From contig NC_072895.1 of assembly GCF_027943255.1 (NCBI RefSeq), forward strand, positions 89,902,001-89,966,000: a DNA stretch of 64,000 bases. Reading direction: 5' to 3'. Source of the DNA: Anastrepha obliqua. Its lineage: Eukaryota > Arthropoda > Insecta > Diptera > Tephritidae. The notes under the pieces were generated by a model. It saw only the letters and a list, made by a program, of their open reading frames with translations, made no database searches and was not told where the DNA came from. Below, one piece after another: positions 20,699-31,925 of this stretch (position 1 is its first letter; every line of letters starts with the position of its first letter). The position numbers and the translations under genes were made by a program.

Positions 20699-21180
20699 TA
20701 AATCAAAATTTTTTATTTATTATAATTTTTCAGTTTAATCAGAATTATTAATACAAATTTAAACATTTTTAAATTTTTTTAAAACCAAAAATAATTTAAT
20801 TAAAATATTTCAATGTACACAAGATTTACCAAAATTTTAGAAATATGGATATTTTATTAATAGAAAACAATAACAAGACACACTCTAATGAGTTTATTTA
20901 TTATTATTACATTTTTATTAAATATACCAAAAATGCTTATACCTAAATACAAGCAAAACGTACTAGTTGCCAGGGCATGCGACTTAGTTTTGATTGGTTA
21001 GTTGAAAAAATAAATTTTCAAATAAGAAAAAAAATATTCCAAAGAAAAATGAAAATAAGTATATAAAAATAAATTAAAAATTAATACCTGATAAAAAATC
21101 AGCGAAAATTCAACGAAATTAGTCAATTTAATAAATTCTTAATTAACTGAAAATTTTCTCCGTTCAAAAATTCAAGGACT
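20699..21180. other. End of the AT-rich array and spacer
   Basis: One more array unit (AATTTTTCAGTTTAATCAGA near 20727) and AT-rich sequence. No gene is seen. Confidence 0.5.
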
Positions 21181-21256
21181 TGAGCTGTTCTGGAAGCCAA
21201 TAATTAACTACATTGTCATTGCTGCGGGCATAATTTGTTAGTCGGAGACAGCCAAA

Positions 21257-21280
21257 ATGCAAGTTTTCGATAATACTATG
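21257..21280 (+). CDS. Candidate eight-codon first coding exon
   Basis: CCAAAATG gives a start in good dipteran context. It is followed by seven codons (MQVFDNTM) and a consensus donor GTAAGTTTT at 21281. The upstream 80 bases are less AT-rich, as a 5' untranslated region might be. The phase (0) would fit the exon at 39292, also phase 0, but nothing else links them. Short ATG-donor pairs arise by chance, so this is weak. Confidence 0.2.
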
Positions 21281-21299
21281 GTAAGTTTTAGCAATTGCT

Positions 21300-22337
21300 A
21301 ACTCAATATTTATTTTATTTTTCCATTTAACTATAAAGTGATATTCTTGGCTTCATCTTAAATGATATTTTCGGTTTTAGTTATTCTCCTAACTGAGATT
21401 AGTCAAGTTTATAGTGTCAGCTAGTGTTTGAAAAGCGTGCCAAATATGAGTATGCCGATACTGCTTTACTCTCAATGACACACTTCGCTCACTTTTGAGC
21501 CTTCAAACCAGCTGATACACTCAAATTTGCTGAGAGCCGATTATCGATGAATTTAGCCGCTCCTTGGCATTTTGTACATCGTTGGTTTTAGATTTTAATT
21601 CTTTCAACTAAAAAAGGGATTTAGATTTTATATTTAAATTTCAGTTGTGGTCTATCCACCACACTTTATCAGATTATGCTTATACAAGTATACATACCAT
21701 TTACCTTGTCATTAGTCATTGATCATAATTTCATTTAAGTTACTTCCAAGGCTAGCTTTACAGTAGTCCATTCTGTGAACCCAATTTTTAGGTATATTTT
21801 CGGTTGTTTTAGTACATTCGTAACACACCAGTGGCAATTTAGACTACATCGAATCATCTTTGGCTGGTTGGCCTAGCATATATTTTTAACTGTGCCTTAC
21901 AGCTTCAAGGCATCCCATTGTCACCTCCGTTTCAGCTTATTACTCTATTTGCGATATTAAATTTTATATAAAGCCACTTTGTAAGCACTTCTAATCATAA
22001 ATGAAATTTTTAATAAGTCACGGAAGTTCAAATCGGACACTTATTTAAAATGTTTCTGTAAGAATACAAAGAATTCAAAGTTCACTCTTTAAATTTATTA
22101 TACATTGGTAGGCAGACCAATTTGCAAGTTGGGCTTGAATATAATTCATTGTAATCTATTATAGAATTGGAAATGTGTCACACTTAATCTTATTTGTTTT
22201 TAATTTATTTATTACACACTTATCTTTACTAGACAAAGAGCGAAAATTCTGAGGTTTGAATTTGCGTTTTATATAAATTCTTTGCTACAATTTAACTTAA
22301 AAACTATTCACTAAACCGGTTCACTAATTTTGGTAGC
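21300..22337. other. Spacer, no gene seen
   Basis: No supported frame, terminal repeat or tandem structure was found. If the candidate start at 21257 is real, this would be intron. Confidence 0.5.
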
Positions 22338-22625
22338 GCCGCCGTAGCTGAATGGGTTGGTGCGTGACTACCATTCGGAATTCAGAGAGAACGTAGGTTC
22401 GAATCTCGGTGAAACATCAAAATTAAGAAAACCAATTTCTAATAGTGGTCGCCCCTCGGCAGGCAATGGCAAGCCTCCGAGTTTATTTCTACCATGAAAA
22501 AGCTCCTCATAAAAATATCTGTTCGGAGTCAGCTTGAAACTGCAGGTTCCTGAGTTTGTGGAACAACCTCAAGACGCACACCACAAATAATAGGAGGAGC
22601 TCGGCCAAACACCCAAAAAGGGTGT
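22338..22625 (+). mobile_element. tRNA-derived SINE, copy 1
   Basis: The head resembles a tRNA gene with an A box TAGCTGAATGG (22345-22355) and a B box GGTTCGAATCT (22396-22406), the internal RNA polymerase III promoter. The body and tail have GTTCGGAGTC-GCTTGAAACTG, AACCTCAAGACGCACACCAC, GGAGGAGCTCGGCCAAACAC and CCAAAAAGGGTGT. Three other copies lie in the window. This copy lacks the usual CGCCAATTAT-TA tail and is joined directly to a mariner transposase. Confidence 0.85.
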
Positions 22626-23315
22626 TTAAAGAGTTCGATGTTGGCAAATCAACCGTCGGTAAATGTTTGCACGCGATGGGAATGATTCAGAAAGCAGGTA
22701 ACTGGGTACCACACCAATTGAAGGAGTGTGATATTGACAAACATGTGACGTGTGAGATATTTCTTGAACGGAATCGTCACTGGCGAGGAAAAGTGGATCT
22801 GTTGTGATAACCCTAAGCGTCGAAAATGTTTGAGCCTGCCAAGTGAACCAGGTCCATCGTTAGCGCAAAAAAATATTCCTGCTTCAAAGGTTATGTTGTG
22901 CATCTGGTGGGATCAGAAGAATGTCATCTATTATGAACTCCTTAAACCATCTAAACCTATCACTGGCGATCGTTACCGACTGCAGCTAATGTGTTTGAAT
23001 CGAGCTCTCAAAGAAAAGGAGAAGAAGGAATGCGACGGTAGGCAGGACAAATTGATTTTGTGGAATGATAACACCCGGCCACACGTGGCTAAATCGGTCC
23101 AGAAATATTTAGACGGACTGAATTGGGATATTTTGCCACACCCGCCCCCACCCCCAGACATTGCACCTTCCGATGACCATCCGTTCCGATCAATGCAGTC
23201 ACCTCTTATTGGAGAGCGGTTCACTTCTTACGAGATCATCGCAAACTGGCTCAATGAATGGATCAAGTCAAAAGTACACAAAATTTTTTGTCAGAGAAAT
23301 CCGTTTGCTGCATGA
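22626..23315 (+). pseudogene. Mariner transposase relic, N-terminus missing, joined to the SINE
   Basis: From 22631 the frame gives 'KEFDVGKSTVGKCLHAMGMI' and 'GNWVPHQLKE', the second HTH and linker. A frameshift near 22765 leads to 'FLNGIVTGEEKWICCDNPKR', 'VMLCIWWDQKNVIYYELLKP', 'NDNTRPHVAKSVQKYL' and 'PDIAPSD'. The second and third catalytic Asp are present. The first is Glu (GEEKW where the family has GDEKW). The C-terminus ends early in FCQRNPFAA. The first HTH is gone. The same mariner family appears at 34513-35602. Confidence 0.88.
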
Positions 23316-24150
23316 AAAATAGAGTAAAGTTGTAGCTTCCAATCTCACATACTTCACATAATTTCATATATTATTTAATTGATTAAATAATTCGTAACTT
23401 TGGCTAAGAAAGGACGGAAAATAATTCCCGTACCCAATATTTTCACAAATTTCGGGGCATCGGGATTGGTATTGTATGTATGAAAACCAAATTATAAGGC
23501 ATTTTTTTTGTGGGTGAGGAAGAAATTCAAAGTGACTTCCCACTTACAGTGACCATCGTCTACTGCGTCGAGTGGAGTGGCCAGTAAAACAATCCCTGCT
23601 CTCCTTCTGGGAGGGCTTATCAAAGTAATATTTAGTCATTAAATAAATACTAGAAAATGTTTATGTTATAAATTAAAAACTATTGGACGGCCCATAGTTC
23701 CTGAAGATGATTTCCAATTAAGGTCGAATTGTCGAATAAATGACAGCAATAACCAAATTGTTGCTTTATTGTTAAAATGGCGTTGAGATCATAAAATAAA
23801 AACACGAAAACTATATACTTAGGACCACTAAAACTACTTAAATAAAAATTATTAGCATATACAAATTTCTCATTTCTTTTAATTCCAATTTTGTTAATTT
23901 TCTTTTAAGTCCATAATGTTTTTGATATCTCAATCGCTGACATTATTTGTCAAAATTTTGGGTTCTATTTTTATGCTGCGTCTATGCAAAGCAAACTCCC
24001 CTTCTGATATACTTCTTTACACTCGTATATTACAATAAATTGCACTACTTGTAACTTATAAGTGTACATGTATGCACTCACACATGCATATGAGACCCAC
24101 GCCTTATATTCTTTTTTGCACATAAAACTTCTTTCTTGGCACTCACTTAC
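23316..24150. other. Spacer, probably intron of the minus-strand gene starting at 24246
   Basis: No supported frame. Assigning it to the intron follows from the donor at 24141-24150 and is inference. Confidence 0.45.
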
Positions 24151-24246
24151 CAGGAACATCTCCAACTTCACCGCCGCTACAACTTTTTTACCTTGAGCTG
24201 GCGTCTGTGCTGGCTTAGCAGATGGGCCAAAAATAGCATAATCCAT
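24151..24246 (-). CDS. Candidate first coding exon of an unrecognised host gene (32 codons)
   Basis: The ATG at 24244-24246 on the minus strand has AAA before it, a good fly start context. The frame reads MDYAIFGPSAKPAQTPAQGK and then KVVAAVKLEMFL, and meets a strong donor GTAAGTGAGT (plus-strand 24141-24150) in phase 0. Codon third positions are richer in G/C than the surroundings. The peptide mixes Pro/Ala/Gln-rich and basic stretches, with no signal peptide or membrane segment. I do not recognise the protein. The next exon should lie at lower coordinates; the GC-rich island at 17330-17720 is one place to look. An earlier AG|GTAAAA inside the exon is a weaker alternative donor. Confidence 0.5.
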
Positions 24247-25744
24247 TTAAAAGCTTAAGTAAATTTCGTTGTTAGTACAGTTTACTTAACCCAGTTAACG
24301 GCAGACAAGAGAAATGCATGCGCCAGCCGAGAGTAAGTAGGAATATATTTACAATATATATTAAAAGGCTGCAGATCAAAGAAAAAACGCAGAGATAATT
24401 CTGCACACGAAAATTGGAAAAATTTGAAATAATAAACATTGAAGAACCGAAGGTTTTTGTATGTGGGTTAAATTTAATGATGAAAAATTAATGATAGTTT
24501 TAGCAAATATTTACGGGCATATGCAAATTGTGAAATGCAAGATAGTGCGGAGATTTTCATAATAAAAGGGTACGAAATTAAAATAATAATTTTAATGTCT
24601 CAAAACTATTTTTGAGAATTAATCAAATGAACTAACAGAACGAAAATCAAAAGGCGCCAATCTGCCATATATTTCTGTCAAAAAAAGGTACATCCTTTTA
24701 ATAGTCGTTTTCAATGCTCCGGTTTTCATTTGCTATTAAACACTCACATAAATTTTAGATTTTCGAAAATTCCCAAGATTTATTTCTTGCAATATTTACG
24801 TGGCTATTAATGTCGGTCATATAAAATGCATTTATAGGCTCGCTGTAATCGGACGATTCGAAAGCCGGCCGGCCGGCCGGTGTGATCGTCTACACTATTT
24901 AATACACATTGCCGATTTTGTGTTTTTTTTTTATTTGTTTTTTGCTGCTCATTATTACAAGAATTTATTTTGGCTAAGACGCTTGACTTAGTCACTGTTG
25001 TGCAGTTAATTGTACAAAGTAAGAAAAATGTAAAACAAAAAAAATGTGTATATATGCAGTTGCACTAGAGCGCATATGTAATGGCCGACAGCCAAGTGGG
25101 TCACTATGTTCGGAGGTGGCAAGTGATTGTATTCTATATATATATGTATGTACTTATGTATATGCGCGCGTTTTGTTGAGCGCGCTTTTTTGTGTCTCAT
25201 GCAACATACGATTTTTGCTTAGCTGTTTTCTCATTCAGCCGACAATTTCCGGTGCTATGCGATTAGTGCAAAAATTTAATTGATTTACACTTGCACAGCT
25301 TCAATAAAAACTCATAAAATTTTAATAAAATCAATAAATTAGCAAATGTGCACGAAATCTCATTAAAATCAGATATAAATCCAACGTTTAAATTTGTTGT
25401 TAACCCACAGCTTAAGCGCATCAATGAGGTACGGTATGAGTGCTGATAGTTTTTTTATTCCATATTTTATTTTACATAAATTTCTTCTATTTTGCGAGTG
25501 CCACGTTTATATTCGTATCAGCTCGATTTTTGCGCTACTAACAAATTTGTGAAATTCAAAATGGAAAAGCTGGTGGGCGCAATGCATTAGAATTGAAGTG
25601 TTTTAATTCATCAGTAATTCCATTAATTCCATTAGATTTAATTGGCAATAACTATACAGACTATGGGTATATAATGCGCATTGAATTTTTTTGTTTTATG
25701 TTTTTGTGATATAATACTTCTTGTTTGCAAACTTTTTTTATTTT
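24247..25744. other. Spacer upstream of the minus-strand exon
   Basis: No gene is seen. A pure CCGGCCGGCCGGCCGG tract near 24865-24880 stands out in AT-rich DNA. TA-rich and TATG microsatellites lie near 25135-25165, followed by a GCGCGC stem-loop with a T run (25163-25192), which is a simple-sequence coincidence. Confidence 0.5.
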
Positions 25745-26225
25745 TTTTTTGCAGAAAATTTTTGTGAGAGATCGGAAGGATGTAGACAATCTAGACTTAT
25801 GGAATTTTTTTTTAAGAATATTTTTGGAAATTGTTTTTGGATTTTTTTTTTATTTTTTGCGCAAAATTTAAATTTTATTTTGTAATTTTTTTTATTTTTT
25901 AGCGCAAACTTTTTGTGAGAGATCGGATGGATGTAGACAGTGTTGACTTATAGAATTTTTTGACTCTTGAAATTTTTTTGGAACATCTGGTTTTTACGCA
26001 ACATTTTTGTGCGAAATCGGAAAGATAGAGACAATCTAGACTTATGGAATGTTTTTTTTTTATTTGAAAAATATTTTTGGAAACTTTTTTGGGGTTTCTT
26101 TTATTTTGTTTTTAGCGCGAAATTTAGGAAAATTTTAATTTAATTTTGGACATTTTTTTAATTTGTTGCGCAAAATTTTTGTGAGAAATCGGACACATAT
26201 AGACAGTCCGGACTTATGGTGCCTG
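25745..26225 (+). repeat. Four-copy degenerate tandem repeat
   Basis: A motif of about 45 bases, TTTTTGTGAGAGATCGGA followed by AGGATGTAGACAATCTAGAC and TTATGGAA, recurs at about 25762, 25912, 26006 and 26178. T-rich spacers of variable length lie between copies. An associated GCGCAAAATTT element precedes most copies. Spacing is irregular (about 150, 94 and 172). Confidence 0.8.
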
Positions 26226-26329
26226 AAGACGCAAAGTTCTGTGAATTTCAGCAAATTTTTCACATGACTTACGCAAAGATTATTAACATATTGCCTACAG
26301 TTCACCAAATTGTGCCTAAAGCAGCGCGT

Positions 26330-26655
26330 ATGTGAAATGAAGGACCTCGGAGTAATGTTCGATAGCAGGCTCTCTTTCACTAGGCATATCAGCTATCACC
26401 TGTACAACATCGAAGTCCTACTCCGTACTAGGTTTATCCGCATACCTAAAAACTTCACTTTAGATCACACTACTTACGCCGCATTGTGAATAAACATTTT
26501 TTTATATAGAGATCGGCCACTCAGCTTGCCACTCAGCTATTCTTCACATGCTTTTATTGCTCGATCTATTCGTGAGTTTACTGCTATTGGTGATGCCGAC
26601 TTCCTTGACTTTGCTTTTTCTGCTTGAAGAGCAGCTTTTGAATTCCGTTTTTTAA
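26330..26655 (+). pseudogene. Jockey-like LINE fragment, end of reverse transcriptase ORF
   Basis: The plus strand gives 'MKDLGVMFDSRLSFTRHISY', the segment after the YADD motif in jockey-type reverse transcriptases. After a gap and frame change comes 'SIREFTAIGDADFLDFAFSA', the C-terminal end. Most of the central part is deleted and stops occur. No poly(A) is evident. Confidence 0.75.
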
Positions 26656-26769
26656 TTTTTTTAATCATTATACGTACTTTGTTTCAAGTAACCTTGCGCT
26701 ACTCGTAGCTTGTAAGATTATAAATTATTAGACAAAATAAATAAAAGTAAATAAAAAATAAAAATGTAT

Positions 26770-26893
26770 AATTGGCGAGTACACCCTTTTTGGGTATTTG
26801 GCCGAGCTCCTCCTTCTACTTGTGATGTGCGTCTTGATGTTGTTCCAAAAATGAAGGGACCTATGTACAGTTTTAAGCAGACTCCAAAAGAGA
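26770..26893 (-). mobile_element. SINE tail-only copy (copy 4), minus strand
   Basis: The reverse complement matches only the 3' half of the SINE: AACAACATCAAGACGCACAT, GGAGGAGCTCGGCCAAATAC, AAAAAGGGTGTAC, GCCAATTATAC. The tRNA-like head with A and B boxes is absent. It could be a truncated SINE or the 3' end of the partner LINE, since SINE tails often come from one (known pattern). Confidence 0.75.
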
Positions 26894-27214
26894 ACTAAAT
26901 AAATAAGTAAATATTTTTGATAACTCACTTCGGCAAGCATGTGTGCGTATATGTTAAATATAAGGAATCGTCATTTCCGTACGTTGAAAAAAAAAAGAAA
27001 TGATATTGAGTGCCGGGAGTCTCTATTGCTTTTCTGCTTTATGCTGCAGTTCAGAGGTGTCAAATAAAATTTATGTATGATGCAATTTGCAAAAAATATA
27101 AATCTTCTAGTAGAGTGATTAATATATGCAGATAAACCAAAAATGCAGCTAAGGTTTTATTTCATACTAAATAAGACTAAAATGTCTCAGAAAGATATTT
27201 CTACTTACATATAT

Positions 27215-27818
27215 ATTAGGCCGGGTCGATTTGTGGGGAGGCAAAAAAATCGCCCATTGCTCTCTGAAAATCATATTCTAAGGGTCAAAATAAGAAACTT
27301 TGGCGAAGGAACCATACCTCTAAAACGAATTCTGATGTCCCCCAATTTGGGTCGAACTTTTAGTGTCTTTTGTGGGGAGGCTAAAAAATCGCCCATTGCT
27401 CTGTAAAAATCATATTCTAGGGATCAAAATAAGAAACTTTGCCGAAGGAACCATCCCTCTGAAACGAATTCTGATGTCCCCCAATTTGGGTCGAACTTTT
27501 TAGTTTATTTTCTCATGTAAAGGCCAAAAATGGTGATATTTTGAAATGATTGTATGGGGAACCCCCCAGGGAAGTTCCAGGGGGCATGCCACTGGCATGG
27601 GTGGATCAGCCGTCCAAAGTTAGTGGGGGTCGGTCATACATTTGGACTCGATTGGAGCACTATAAATGGGTCAAAGTGGGATTTTTCGTTCGACCCAAAT
27701 TGGGGGACATCAGATTTCGTTTTAGAGGTATGGTTCCTTCGGCAATGTTTCTTATTTTGATCCCTAGAATACGATTTTCACAGAGCAATGAGCGATTTTT
27801 AAATCGACCCGGCCTAAT
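27215..27818. mobile_element. MITE with ATTAGGCCGGGTCGAT termini and a duplicated left arm
   Basis: The ends ATTAGGCCGGGTCGATTT and AAATCGACCCGGCCTAAT begin inverted arms of about 130 bases (27215-27361 and about 27690-27818). They share AATCGCCCATTGCTCT, GAAGGAACCAT-CCTCT and GATGTCCCCCAATTTGGGTC or their complements. The left arm is present twice in tandem, the second copy at 27368-27501. ATAT on both sides may be the target duplication, though the flanks are TA-rich. No transposase is encoded. A GC-richer centre (27550-27640) contains GGGAACCCCCCAGGGAAGTT. Confidence 0.88.
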
Positions 27819-29165
27819 ATATATGTATGTGTATAATTCGCTATATGTACGTATTTGTCAAAAAAAATCTGTTATTATTACTGCAAAAAATGTTTCCATC
27901 GTAAACTCTATATTTCCACCGTTGTTGGCATAAGCATTTTTTCATTTTTCACATTCGCATTTTTTTTACTGTTTTTTTGTTTGTTTATTTTTTTTTTTTG
28001 AATTTTCCCATAATTTGTTTGTTGAAAAATACGTAGAGCTTCTAGAATGATTGCAACGGTCAATTAAGCACAAAGAGATTTAAAAGCAAATCTACGAAAC
28101 ATTTGGATATATTTTAAAAATATTTAAACACATATACAAACATACATGCAAACATAGATATCTATTTGTATGAATTCTACATTCAAAACACTTTAATACA
28201 TTTGTGTATTTGTGGATAATTAATGAATCGCGGCGTCCCGTTAATGCCCGGACAAAGCAGAAAAAAGAGAATTTTTTACGCAAGATGAGCTACTGAAAAA
28301 TTGTAAATTTAGAATATTTCGTAAATTTTGGATACTAAGATTCTCAAAATCAAACAATTTGGAAATATTTCAAAACAGATGTATGTATGTATGTGCATAT
28401 GTAGACTATTTTCAAAGCGTACATATACATATATGTACATACTTGTAGATCATTTGTTTTATGTGCCACAACTGCAAAGGCCATCGATCAGCTACACTTG
28501 AGACTTCACTGCTGCCAGCGAACTTGACTGATGAGCGGTGCAGCGTGATATATGTATGTATAAGTATATTATATTATATATACTATATGTATATGTAAGT
28601 ACCTACAAATATAAATGTATTTATGTGAATAGAGAATGTGTGAGCCCAACAGAGCTACTCTTAGCTATTTACATGTAATCGATAAACTTTTATATTTGTA
28701 CGCAGTTCCACTGAATTGCTGGCCGCCGAAGCGACATATTTACGACTACAGAAAAGTCCACTCACACATATGAAAATAGCTCAAGCAAAACTAGAGAAGG
28801 TGTATATAAATAAATTTACATTAGTCATATAAATTTTTAAACTGCAAACAGATACAAAAGCATGGTACAGTGGCTCACACGCCCCGTTGATGCAATCTAA
28901 TTTTTAAATCCTAGAATGCGACTAACGGCAAATAAAACAAACTTTTCGTAAAATAAATATGCCAGTTGGTAATACAACATGTTTTTATTTGAAATGAAAA
29001 AAATAAATAATTTTGTATGATGACGAAAAGTTCCTCATAAGAAATCATCTGTCAATCGTAGGCGACGTAAAATTGTAGATCATCGCCTTAGTGGAAAACA
29101 TTAACACGCACACGGAGAACGGCTAAACACTCACAAAAGTTTTACGCATATTATAGTAATAAACC
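27819..29165. other. Spacer with TATG/CATA microsatellites
   Basis: Simple repeats occur near 28378-28440 and 28550-28615. No gene is seen. Confidence 0.5.
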
Positions 29166-29169
29166 TTAA

Positions 29170-30060
29170 GGTTAACTAGGTTGTGGGGCATCTTCTTCTG
29201 TCAATAACAGATTGGAGCCTCTTTGGAAACGATTCCACCCACTGTTTAGTACATTCAGAAGAAATTTTTAGCAACCCTTTTTAGCGCCTTTTTGAGATCA
29301 GATTGGTTTAGAATTTCATTTGCTTGGATATTTTTTATTTAGAACTGACTACTGTTTCTCAATAACCTTCAAATCTGGCAGTTGTGCTGGTGTTTAGATA
29401 ATATCCGGAAAATTCCAAATGAGCCAATTCTACAAGTATAAAATCGCAGATTTATGCTTCGGATCGTTATTTTGATGGCAGCAAAAATTGTCTGAATGTT
29501 TTTTTGAATTTTGTGTGAAATTTGTAACGAATTTTTCGTGCAAATACACAAATACTTAGTTATACTTTCAGTAAAAATTATATATCCTGTTGCTTTAAGT
29601 GTCATGCATACACGAACCATTACATGTCCTTCATCCTGCTCGGCCTTTGTGGTTGCAGCTCCGCATTTGGTTTTCTCCATATGAAAGTTTTGTCATCTGA
29701 TCTGAGAAGGATATACTTGCTTTCGTCAGCAAAAATAATGATGGTCCAGAAGTGTTCGTCTTCAGTTAGATGGTCTCCTGCAAACTTCAATCTGGCATTA
29801 CAGTTTTTGGCTCTGATAAATGGCTTATTGCGGGGCTGTAGGTCCGTTGAAATCAGCTTCTTTTAGAACTCTGAGCACATGCTCGCTAAAGCAAAAGAAT
29901 TGGATACGCAAGATTGAGTATTGTGTAGTACGATAAATTCGCTCGAAAGTTACAATACCTAAAAATGAAAAAAAAATACAGCAATACAATGAAAAAAAAT
30001 ATCCAATTATTACATCAACAAACCAGCCGATTTGATCAAATTCAGCCATTTTAGAGGATC
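29170..30060 (-). pseudogene. Tc1-like transposase relic
   Basis: The minus strand gives the first catalytic block and surroundings, 'FADESKYILLRSDDKTFIWR', then 'KPNAELQPQRPSRMK'. Far downstream comes a decayed third block in which 'TPAQLPDLKVIEKQ' stands for the family's WPxxSPDLNPIENLW. The end is 'WVESFPKRLQSVIDRR'. The Asp of FADES is kept. The middle has accumulated stops and AT-rich insertions. Only about half of a normal ~340-residue protein is readable, and no terminal repeats were identified. Confidence 0.75.
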
Positions 30061-30997
30061 ATGAGATTTTACTTCTTCTACTTTGGAACCTCCGACTGAA
30101 TGAATTTCCACATCGAATGAATTTCCACAGCGAAAATAATTCAGAAAGTGTGGCCAACATCAGACCATGAACTGGTTCCCATCAATTTTAAAGTAACCAG
30201 CTAATTTGCTTACGTCATGCGAGTTATAATGGCGGTTTGTTTAAGAAAAAAATGAGAATGTGCTGTTGACATACGAAAAAAAAGTCAGCACAGCCTCTGC
30301 TTAAATCACTTCGTTGCCGTCTGCACAACAAACTGAGTGGACGAATGTGTGAATACGAGTGAATTGAGCGGACAGAAACACTACTGCCGAATCTCAGTTG
30401 ACGTGGCAGTCAAAGTTACAATTCTTACAATTTTGCTTCGCATGACCACAAACCCTGTAATCTATCATCCTTGCTTCATACAACCAAAAATCATTAAGTT
30501 GGTTGCATAAGCAGATTACTTTCCTGTTCAAGGGAAGATAGAAAAAACCCCATTTCATGACTTTTCATTTCGGAGCTCTTAACATATCACGAAAAAAATT
30601 GGATTGTATAAAATTTAAAATTTTCGTAGGTAAGAAGAAAACTGTTTGATTTTGACGCGGAATACCAAACTATAATCATTTAGTTACCTCGACTGTGTCT
30701 ACGGAAATCATCTGGTCTGGATATGGAATTTTAATTATTTGTATACCGATTGAGCCAGAAATGAGCCGCATCGTTAAAGAAGATTTCCAGGCCAAAAGCT
30801 ACTTGAACTTCTGGTGCCATTTCTGCACAAATACCAAAGGTATAACGCTTACGAAAGTCCAGTGGCTTCACTAATTAGATCTTGTATGGATACTGGTGTA
30901 TCCAAATTCGTTCATTTAATTTGCGAGCAGAGGCGGAATCTACTTATTTCTACAAAGGCAATAGTTTCAGAACGAACTTTTTACTTAGTTAATATCA
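30061..30997. other. Spacer, no gene seen
   Basis: Short frames only, none with family resemblance. Confidence 0.45.
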
Positions 30998-31440
30998 GGT
31001 GTTTTTTTAGCTACATGAAAACTAGCTATATCGTTAAGAATGGTTTAACAGCTGAGACAACTGTGTAAGCATTTCTGATCAGTGAGTTTTGGCAAGTCAT
31101 TATGAATCGTTTCACGCCTGAACAACGCTTTCAAATCGTGGAAATTAAGCGAAGCACTGGTTTAGAGCACTGGTTTTTATTACGAAATGGGGGAAAAGCT
31201 GCAGTTTCGGTGAATGGCGTGCGCTATCGAGCCACGCTGACTGAAATTTTGTTTCCAAACCTTAATCAGCTAAATATCGACGACATTCCAACAAGACGGC
31301 ACAACTTACCATAGAGCGCGCTTATCAATCGATATCCAAAGCCCTATTGGCAGTCACAAATTGAACTGATCGAATGAACCTCATAACTCATAGCCGCGGC
31401 GAATATTTGCCGGATCTCATATTCAAAAAATAACTGTCAT
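30998..31440 (+). mobile_element. Internally deleted rover-type mariner
   Basis: A frame from 31102 starts 'MNRFTPEQRFQIVEIKRSTG', the transposase N-terminus. It then jumps to 'KAAVSVNGVRYRATLTEILF' and 'PNLNQLNIDDI', which belongs after the first catalytic block. It follows with a decayed DGTTYHRA-like segment. The whole central part, including the first catalytic Asp, is deleted. GGTGTTTTTTTAGCTAC at about 31000 resembles the left end of the larger relative at 48839, but the right end is not clear. Confidence 0.75.
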
Positions 31441-31925
31441 GGAATTATCTACCATATTATAGAAGACGCAAAATTCTTGCCAATAATTTTTCTGTTTTAT
31501 ATTAGCATTTTAAGTTCTCAAGCTTTTAAAAATGTCCGATAAAATTGCAAATACCACCCGCAAAAATGCATTGGCGGCAAAACTGAGGCAGGCTGATTTT
31601 TCTTTCTAATGTTTACAGTGGTTTTCGAGATAGAATTTATTCTTTATTTAAAAGCTTATATTTATTGTTCGTTCTTAAATCAAAAGCGAATAAATAAAAC
31701 TTTAAACTCTTATACATAATGTAGAAAAATTCAGCAAATTTTCATCTAAGCTTAGAATTTTTTTTCTAAATTTTTTCAAAAAATCGAGTGTACAGTTTTT
31801 ACAGTATGCAGAATTTGGTTGGAATATATTTTTTATGCTCGAAATATTTGGAGTAAACATTTTAAACATTAAATAAATCTCAAAGTTGTAAAATCTTCTT
31901 CAAGGCTTTTATGTTTCCAGTTTTT
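31441..31925. other. AT-rich spacer
   Basis: No gene or organised repeat was recognised. Confidence 0.45.

Noticed and set aside
22338..22410. Functional tRNA gene at the SINE head
   Set aside because: Acceptor stems do not pair end to end, the body continues into SINE sequence, and the same head recurs in other copies.
25163..25192. GCGCGC stem-loop followed by a T run, like a bacterial terminator
   Set aside because: The context is eukaryotic and rich in microsatellites. The resemblance is coincidental.
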